This document shows, in pieces, positions 57,111 through 64,000 of a stretch of DNA of 64,000 nucleotides (the stretch's first letter is position 1; each line of letters starts with the position of its first letter). This stretch comes from Narthecium ossifragum. Its lineage: Eukaryota > Streptophyta > Magnoliopsida > Dioscoreales > Nartheciaceae. The notes under the pieces are model-generated. The model saw nothing but the letters and a program-made list of their open reading frames with translations, was not told where the DNA came from and did not search any database. Made by a program: the position numbers and the translations under genes. The DNA is taken from assembly GCA_963920575.1 (NCBI GenBank), contig OY986971.1, positions 7,442,779-7,506,778 of the forward strand. The letters are read 5' to 3'.

Positions 57111-57839
57111 TGTTAGCGTAAACAATGACCGAAGGGATCAACCTATGACCGATGTACATGTGTTCATGCAAAAAATGCTGACGGTCAAACATATTGTGTT
57201 GATTGATCAAGTGACATGATCAGCCAGATGATTGATCAGCCTGAGTTAATGACCGATAAATAATGTTGACTGTTCAAAAGGGTACCATATCTCTTCTAAA
57301 TGCTAATGTCATCATAGAAGTGGAAAGAGAAGTCTACAGACCACATGGAGTCCGATGAGTCGCCCAGATTGATTGTGCAATAGTTAGAAAAATAATAGCA
57401 AAGCGGTTCGTGGACGGTTATGAGGTGGTTCCAAGAAGTTATCTGTGGTCTATAGTATTAAATTTCTAAAAAGCTAATGTAAAAATATCTCGCAGTCCCA
57501 ATCCAGCCTACGCGAGTGGACTTTTTTTATGCATTATGTTTTCGTTTAATACGCTTTGCTTTCATGTAAGTTTTCCTTAATTAATGCGATGTTACTCTTC
57601 TTTACTGCTTTCCTTGATAAATCTAGTTAAATATCCTGTTACCATTGATTTTATCCAATTATCCATTTAAACTGCATCAGATTTGATCAATCAATATTTT
57701 CAAATAGATCGACACATCTGTTCGAAATGAGTTTGAAAGAGTTTGAACCTTGTCTGATCGTTGATCAATCACATTAAGAGTATTGTTGATTTTGATCGAG
57801 AAATCAATTGCTGTCGATCAGATTTCCCAACAAAAAACA
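57111..57839 (+). repeat. 3' LTR of the Tat element
   Basis: It starts TGTTAGCGTAAACAATG, is preceded by the polypurine-like GAGGTGCAAAA, and ends CAACAAAAAACA. It lacks the ~230-bp tandem array present in the 5' LTR. It ends 173 bp from the CYP707A stop codon. Confidence 0.85.
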
Positions 57840-58012
57840 CCCCCCTTTGAATTGAACAATACATTATAGGTCAAATGGAATTAGCTTATCCAATAAAACA
57901 ACAAAAGCAATCAGCTAGAATAAGAGACGTCTCCTTTTCTCCTTCTCTTCCTCTCTAGCTACTGAAGAGAGATGTCAGCATCTACGTCGCGAAGCACGGT
58001 CAAATGGATGTT
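57840..58012 (-). other. Sequence between CYP707A stop and the Tat LTR (probable 3' UTR)
   Basis: 173 bp remain between the stop codon and the retroelement. I do not see a canonical AATAAA on the minus strand here, so the poly(A) signal may be divergent or lie in the LTR. Confidence 0.5.
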
Positions 58013-60343
58013 TCAAGGGCGCGTGTCCGAGTCATGACTGCTGTTTCTGGTGGTGATGGTGGTGGCTGTGCGCATCAAGTGAGCCGGAAGGCCGTGCTTG
58101 GGGACCGGAAAAGGACTGTACTCCACCTCATTTTTAGATCCCACAACTTCCCACCTATAGTGTCAAAATCACATTGAAATGGTTAGGATTCCCTATCATG
58201 CAATGTTCAAGTTTAAGGGAAAGCTGGAAAAGTATCATGTCTTTGGATTATACTCGTACCTGTATTTGGTGACCAAATGGTGGATCAAGATGAGTGTCTC
58301 TAGCTTGGCTAGCTCATTTCCAGGACAAGCATGAACCCCAGTACCAAATGGCAAAAAAGTATTGGGCTTTGGTGAATTCTGTGAAAAAAGAACAAAGATT
58401 TGAGCCCATGAATGCAAGAAGTACACATGCATAATATGCTTTCAGTTGTTCTTGATTCCTAGGAGTTGAAGGACATGAATGCCATGAACAAGGTACAACA
58501 TTGAATTAGTAAACAGAGTGGCAGGATACAAAGACCCATACCTTGAATCTAGAAGGATCAAACTTTTGTGGATCTTGAAAGAACTCAGGATTGTGATGAA
58601 TGTTCCTGAACAAAGGCATCACTTTCCAACCTTTTGGGATCAGATAGCCTGCCATTAATTTCCTTCAGCCATTAAAATCCGAAAGGAGATAATTTTCTTG
58701 AGAAATTAGAAGAAAGCCAATTCGATTTCTTTGCTTGATTACCTTTGTATTCCACATCAGCAACTGCCTCCCTAAAGGTGAAGGAAATGATACTTGCCAT
58801 CCTTAAGCTTTCAAGTATGACCTGCAACCAAATAACAGTCATGCATTCTCCAGGCAATCATAGAGGACAAAGACACATACCTAAATTGAATTATAGAGCT
58901 TATCCAATGATCCAAATGTGTAACGCATACCCTATGTGTGAGTGGCATGCTTCTAGTTTGGGCCCATGTCAAGAATTGGCTTCCACACTCATTGGACTCA
59001 TAGATTCCCATTTGCTCCTCCTGCATCGAAAGATACTCATGCTTTTAGTACAAGCCATTATCATGAGTCATATGTAGTAATTGCATGAGCAAAGTTCCGG
59101 CGAGGATCGATTCGTACCCTCACGGCTTCGAGAAGTTTCGGGTTGTCGTGAAGGTACTTGAGAACCCAGGTGAGGATGCTAGCGGTGGTGTCCTGCGCGG
59201 CGAAGAGCACGCCAATGATGTTGTCGGAGATCTGGTCATCACTCAGTTGATCTCCTTTCTCGTCCTTGTAATCGATTAGGCAGCCTAAGAGGTCCTTCTG
59301 CACTACTCCCTTCTCCCTCCTCTCACTCATGATCTTGCTTAGTATCATACTTAGCCTTCTTCTTGCCTATATATATGAACAAGTACAATAAGTTAGGATT
59401 CAAGAACAAATAAGAATGTCATGAAATCTATGGGAGTGAGTGATGATGATGAGCTCCTTCCTTACTTGCGTTGCTTTGTTATAAGGCGTCCCGGAAATAT
59501 CAATGGGGAATGAATTGTATCCCTTGTCGACGACGGAGTAATTCCTTTTAAGCTCTTCTCTGTATTGAACATCCAGCTGGCCGCCGAAGATGGCGAGGAT
59601 GCCGACTTCGAAAGATAACTGCATGATCAATCAAACCACCGAATTGAGTATCAACTCAAGAATCAACATCCTAGCACTGAATTACCTATCTGAATTTGAT
59701 CCATGCCTTCTGACCTTCTTCATTGCATGAAACGTTTTGACGACGTGCCCCTCCCAGGACTCTAGCGTCGACACAACCGCGGCCTCGATGCCCGGAACAA
59801 GACCGCGGATCGCCTCCGGAGTGAGGGAGGTCTGGACAAGCCTTCTCAGGACAGCATGGTAGTCCCCCTGGTGGAAGAACAAGGCCCAAGGGCCGATCAT
59901 CCGTTCTTTGCTCCGGGGATACGTCGGCTTGAAGAGATGAGCCTGTGTCACCAGCACAAACCTCGCCGCCTCCGGACTCGTCAGCATCACGCAGGGGCAA
60001 CCGAGCAAATGTGTCTTAAAGATCTCACCATACCTACGCATACACACATCTCTTAGCCTCATGCAAACAAAATCAACCTTGAACAAGAACATGTCAATTT
60101 CCCATCTAAGAACTATATAGTTCAAACTTACTTCTTCTGTTTGGCGGCGAAGAAGATGTTTGGATCTTGAGAGTAGAGTTGAAGGGTCTCTCCTACATAA
60201 GGCCAGCCCATGGATCCTGGAGGGTGCCTAAGCCTGTGCTGGGACTTCCTCTTGTGTTTATTTCTCAAGGAAAGGTATGAAGAGAGAAGGGTGAGGATGA
60301 GAAGAATGAAGAAGACAAGGCTATAACCATAAACTATCTCCAT
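58013..60343 (-). CDS. CYP707A: ABA 8'-hydroxylase (CYP707A cytochrome P450), nine exons
   Basis: It catalyses 8'-hydroxylation of abscisic acid, the committed step to phaseic acid, at the ER membrane. Exons (minus): 60,343-60,132; 60,033-59,715; 59,618-59,466; 59,366-59,118; 59,020-58,931; 58,821-58,743; 58,648-58,542; 58,378-58,260; 58,154-58,013. All introns are GT-AG, and phases agree across every join; 489 residues, slightly long for the family. A membrane anchor is at residues 5-27, then PPGSMGWPYVGETLQLYSQD (about 41-60), the oxygen-binding AAQDTT (284-289), ExxR E345-R348, FDPSRF (397-402) and heme ligand C421 in PFGTGVHACPG. Unusual residues for the family, from memory: GPWALFF in place of a Glu or Ser type residue, and HAVLRR. 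The C-terminus past 'YSPFPVPKHGLPAHLM' is a Thr/Ser/His-rich tail. The start is the first ATG in frame, 70 codons before the first intron. Confidence 0.93.
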
Positions 60344-60442
60344 GATCTCTTTGAACTTGGTGTCTATTGGTGGTGGTGTTCTTTGAAGGTGGAGAAGATG
60401 TTGTGGGTGTGGGACTTTGGACAGGAGAGGAGGAGATGTGGA

Positions 60443-60453
60443 GTATTTATAGA
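60443..60453 (-). promoter_or_regulatory. CYP707A: Likely TATA box of CYP707A
   Basis: The minus strand reads CTCTATAAATACTCC about 100 bp before the ATG, a good plant TATA box. The 5' leader would be roughly 70 bases, and is GA/CT-rich. Confidence 0.75.
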
Positions 60454-61199
60454 GGAGGAGGAGAGGGGAATGGAATGGACGTGAACTAATCTCACAAAGA
60501 GATCAGGATAAGAGATGATGGTTACGGCATTCTTTTACGGGGGACCTTTAATTACCACTTCCATATGGAGCCACGTACAGACCATGTTGTGTGCCCCCTG
60601 TATTCACACAGGGTTCCCTTTTTTAGGAACAGAGTTTAATTTCTTTCCATACTCTTCCCTTGTTTCTTCTTTTTTCTTTCCTTTTGCTATCAATGAGTAA
60701 TTTCTTGGCATACTTCCATTATTTTTCTTAGGTAACACCAAATCCTTCATTTTTCCTTCTCCTTGGAATCATCTATGAAATTAACTCCTCCCCCACCCCC
60801 TTTAATCCTTAAGAGAACACATCATATGCTCTTTTAGGAAAGTAATGTGAAAATATCTCGTGCAAATCCGTTCGATCGTATGTCACGATCCACGATCCAG
60901 CAAATCAAACACTTATAGTGTGCTTGATGTCTCGTAGAGTAATACTGCATTCAAGGTTTGAAGCTTCGATTTCCGTATCGATTTTGATCCGTATAAAAAT
61001 TCTGATCCGTATAAAAATTGGATACGTTTTATTCCTTTCATTAGTTTCATACTTTGCTACGATGATTTCGGAACAGGCGGGTGCCAAAACCCGGTAGGTT
61101 TCAGTTTCCAGATTGGAATCGGCCTGAAACTTCAAACCATGTCTGCATCGTAAACAGCGACCATCTTAACTTTTATTTGGACTTAGGCCCAATCAATAT
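60454..61199 (-). promoter_or_regulatory. Proximal promoter region of CYP707A
   Basis: AT-rich non-coding sequence upstream of the TATA box, including GCCACGTAC near 60,571. I see no other gene and no clear repeat. Its regulatory role is inferred from position. Confidence 0.5.
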
Positions 61200-61860
61200 T
61201 AAGGGGGGAAAAAAAAAGACCACCGCCTCAATATTGAGATAACAACGCTTCATCAGTCACTGATTACCGTCTCAATAGGGCACAAAACTACACGGGCCGA
61301 ACAATCCAGGCCCCACACCTGTCACAACACGTGCGGCCTGACACCCCCAAATCGCGCTTAGATTCGTGCCGATCCGACTCGATCTATGAGCGTCAGATCC
61401 GACCTTTCTTATAAAAGGCTCGGACTTCTCACGTCTCCTCCCGTTCCCCCAGGCACGTGCGAGACCACGCCAGCCGAGTTCACCGGGCCCCACGGATCGG
61501 ACGGCTCCCGAGAGGGTATGCCTTCACGAATCAAGGGCTCGGGAAGGTTCCTGATGGGTGGGCCCTGCCCTCGTCCGGCAACTGTCGACGTGGTTGACAG
61601 CTGGAAAGTGACACGTGTCGGAGATAGGGTGGTGCGTGTTCGAGATACTTCTCGGGTCGGCTCGCACTTCCCGAAGCGGGTGGGCCACCTCTTCCGTCGG
61701 TCACGCCGTTGGCTGAGCTCCGAAATCAAACAAACCCTCCTACCCGAATCCAATTACAAGTTTTTTCCAAATATTTTTTTAAACGACAAAAATTATAACG
61801 TCCAAGTGTGCCCTAGCTTGCATGGCCGGCAAGCTGTAGAGGAGCTTTGAGCACTAACTT
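61200..61860. promoter_or_regulatory. GC-rich block with three G-boxes and a TATA-like motif
   Basis: CACGTG occurs at 61,328-61,333 and 61,454-61,459, and GACACGTGTC, a palindromic ABRE/G-box, at 61,610-61,619. TTGAC (W-box core) is at about 61,594. A TATA-like CTTATAAAAGG reads on the plus strand near 61,407. GTGGGCC/GGGCCC elements occur. An open frame crosses it (61,386-61,850, plus) without a known domain. It may be a distal enhancer of CYP707A or the promoter of a lost or undetected plus-strand gene. Confidence 0.45.
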
Positions 61861-64000
61861 TCTCCGGCGACCCACCGACCAACGGTATCCCCATCGTCTT
61901 CCTTACGCATGGCGACAATGCCTCGGTCCGAGACTTCGCTATCCTAGATCTCCCACTAGCACAAACCACCGATTTGGACCATTATAATAATGCAATCCCT
62001 ATGATAAGGATTTAAGGATCCTCTAGCTAGGGTTTTCCTACATGTCGGAGGACGAGCACGAGGACCGGAGGACGTGAAGGTATAAGTGAAAGAAGTAGTG
62101 TGTGAGCTCCATGAAAAGCTAGCTGAGTACAGACTGTCAGCACTGAGACGAGTGGGTCAGGCACGTCTGCAACCTTGAAAGCTTGCAGATCATGAATGGT
62201 GTATGATGGCACACACATGTCACATGTGCATATCTATATGGTGACAGCACTGAAAGAGAGAACTGATATCTCCTTCACCATCATTCTGTCTTCTGACTGA
62301 AATACCTCGATCGCCAGGTTTACGTAGGATGATGCCATGCATTTGGATCCAATAAGTTCTATATGGAAGTATATGTAAACTACGTGTGCAATAATCCCAT
62401 GCATGCATACGTACATACGTAAGCATACAGATTTAGTTTATGCAGTAAATATACCGTGTTCAGTAACTTTAATAAGTATAACCAACTATTTTTAATGAGA
62501 CCAAGTATTTATGAGGGTTACATCAATTTTAAATTTTTCATTGAATGCTTTTAGTTGATGCCGGAAGTTCCTAGCTAGGGTGATTGACTTCTTATGTTTC
62601 TGGAGTATTCTACTATTTTGCATTGTGTTCGGGTTTATCATATAGCTAGGTTATCTTGTGAGCTTATCATGAGGCTGACTCATCTTTGTGAACTTTGAAG
62701 AAGGATGCATGCATGCATGCATGTGCATGAAAATGAAAGAGACGTGCAAGGAATTGTGGATGACAAGGACTTTGTCCCATATTAAATCTATCGAGATACA
62801 CCTGAGAGACTCAAGTTAGTTGCTTCCTTCCAAATGCATCGATCTACAACTTAATTTTGCTGACCGACCTGAGATCGATGCGTTATTACCAAATAATTTA
62901 CATGCCCAGAATAGAGTAAATTTGTCATCTAATATTCTCGATCGAGTTTCGATGATTTTTTCGGTTATTTGGACATAAGGTTTGTTCTACGTTAGATTTG
63001 CTTCAATGATTAGCATTCCCTTGGAGGAGACATCTCTAAAAATTAATCTAAAGAATCGAAATACGCAAGCTTATACTTGATTAGAAACCTAGTTATATAT
63101 ATTATTCATTACAATCTGTTATTTTCTTCAATACAACTTGTGTTTTTTGTTCTACTTGCCAACTAGGCAACTTAATTCGTGGTTATGAGATGAGTACTCG
63201 GGTATTCTCGAAGAACAATTTCTTATTTTCTGTGGGTAGCATTTAATGAAAAGTTGACATCAACCTCAAACTCTCAAAGGAAATGGCCTACATGTCAAGG
63301 CACCTGCAAGGGACAACACAGGAGGGATTCATGTGAGGAAAGAAGCACAAGTTGGTTGATTGTGCTTCACTAAACTGTATGGCACTATTTGTTGCAGCTC
63401 CTTGCCGGAAAGTTCATCCTTATAGATCGATCGAGTACATATTATGCTGGTTTGAAGTTTTATGTCCAGAAGAATTGAGAACGGCCGGGAGTCCGGCCGC
63501 CGCCCTTTGAATCATGATCACATGAATCACAACCACTCTCTTTAATCCTATACTTAGACCTCTGAAGGCTGACAATTTCCTACCAACTGTCAGAAATACA
63601 CAATAATTTGTACGATATATATAGAAGTATATATCTTGCGTCACTCCCCCCACCTAATTCCATAAATATATTAAAATATAATCATCGCTAAAAAAGAAAA
63701 GTCCTCTCCAGGTAACGTTATGTTGCTATTTATATCAGTAATGTTACTGCAACAAACTAAATAGGATAATAATTTAAAGTTTCCGCACTATGATGTTATG
63801 CTGTAAAATAATATGTCACAAATAAACCTTTACGACGACCATAAAATCTTGCTGTCAAATTGTCTTTATATAACGTATTTTTGTGATGGATAAAATAAAT
63901 TTATTACCACTATTAATGTTTATTTATGGCAACAATCACCGCCATAAAAAAAGGTTTTAATGCTATTATAATGTTGTTGCTAGTGATAAGATTTATTTAT
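61861..64000. other. Intergenic sequence, no gene seen
   Basis: AT-rich sequence with a short ATGC tandem run (62,704-62,724). I see no open frame with a recognisable domain. At the far right 63,700-63,982 looks repetitive; its end GTTGTTGCTAGTG reads CACTAGCAACAAC on the minus strand, which hints at a CACTA-type terminus, but a second end was not found. Confidence 0.5.

Larger units (their letters stand above)
31342..57839 (+). mobile_element. Old Tat-lineage Gypsy element with antisense PMD gene
   Basis: The 5' LTR (31,342-32,324) and 3' LTR (57,111-57,839) both run from TGTTA to AAAACA and share long matching blocks. The primer site TTTTGGCACGCCCGATGGGA follows the 5' LTR directly. Gag, protease and RT-RNase H remnants follow in order on the plus strand, all with stops. 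After RNase H the strand flips: PMD fragments at 43,690-44,203, 46,472-47,180 and 56,052-56,267 are on the minus strand. No integrase is seen. The flanks CCTCG and CCCCC match only 3 of 5, as expected for an old insertion. About 17-18 kb of the span is later insertions. Confidence 0.8.

Noticed and set aside
61386..61850. 154-codon plus-strand open frame
   Set aside because: GC-rich sequence, no domain, and the opposite strand is also open; promoter-like motifs are the better reading, though a transcript from here cannot be excluded.
63700..63982. CACTA-type MITE
   Set aside because: Only one possible terminus seen; no second end or duplication.
1..64000. tRNA, rRNA, CRISPR or bacterial operon features
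   Set aside because: None seen; introns, LTRs and plant P450 make this plant nuclear DNA.

Overview
This is plant nuclear DNA from an angiosperm with a large, transposon-rich genome. The species is not resolved; a monocot or a magnoliid would both fit. One host gene is convincing: a nine-exon ABA 8'-hydroxylase of the CYP707A cytochrome P450 family, on the minus strand at 58,013-60,343. Its coding sequence reads in frame across eight introns (489 codons plus stop). Nearly everything to its left is nested mobile DNA, mostly LTR retrotransposons and solo LTRs. I resolved many of these by their TG...CA ends, primer-binding sites, polypurine tracts and 5-bp target-site duplications (TSDs).

Region 1 (663-25,397) is a Copia-type element on the minus strand, opened up by later insertions. 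Its left LTR holds a 15.8-kb Athila-type Gypsy element (1,000-16,832, TSD CTACT). Its small internal region holds a gag-only Copia element (17,421-23,275). Its right LTR holds a solo LTR (24,043-25,366, TSD AGAGA). The Athila-type element itself contains a 7.9-kb LTR element (5,403-13,262) whose only gene encodes a plant mobile domain (PMD) protein antisense to the element. That gene is in turn split by a solo LTR (9,974-11,632, TSD ATCTA). Two non-autonomous DNA elements lie further right (13,343-13,918, with a 9-bp TSD, and 14,466-14,838).

Region 2 (about 26.2-30.25 kb) is a decayed hAT transposon that keeps the 3' part of its transposase and is split by a truncated Gypsy LTR. About 1 kb of featureless sequence follows.

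Region 3 (31,342-57,839) is an old Tat-lineage Gypsy element on the plus strand. It has gag, protease and RT-RNase H remnants and, between pol and its 3' LTR, a second antisense PMD gene. Five later elements broke it up: a putative solo LTR at 36,490-42,016 that itself holds a solo LTR at 37,983-41,156; an LTR at about 44,204-46,471; a nearly complete non-autonomous Gypsy element at 47,186-56,046 (TSD TTATC) holding a solo LTR at 50,012-52,422 (TSD TTAAC); and a solo LTR at 56,369-56,981 (TSD CAAAG).

Region 4 (57.84-64 kb) is the CYP707A gene, whose stop codon lies only 173 bp from the end of the Tat 3' LTR, its promoter, and upstream sequence with several G-box/ABRE-type motifs.

The most interesting system is the PMD gene as an antisense passenger. 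Two clearly different retroelement families, in opposite orientations, carry it in the same place (antisense, next to the 3' LTR) and share the same type of primer-binding site. In one of them gag and pol are gone and the PMD reading frame fills the internal region as far as the primer-binding site.
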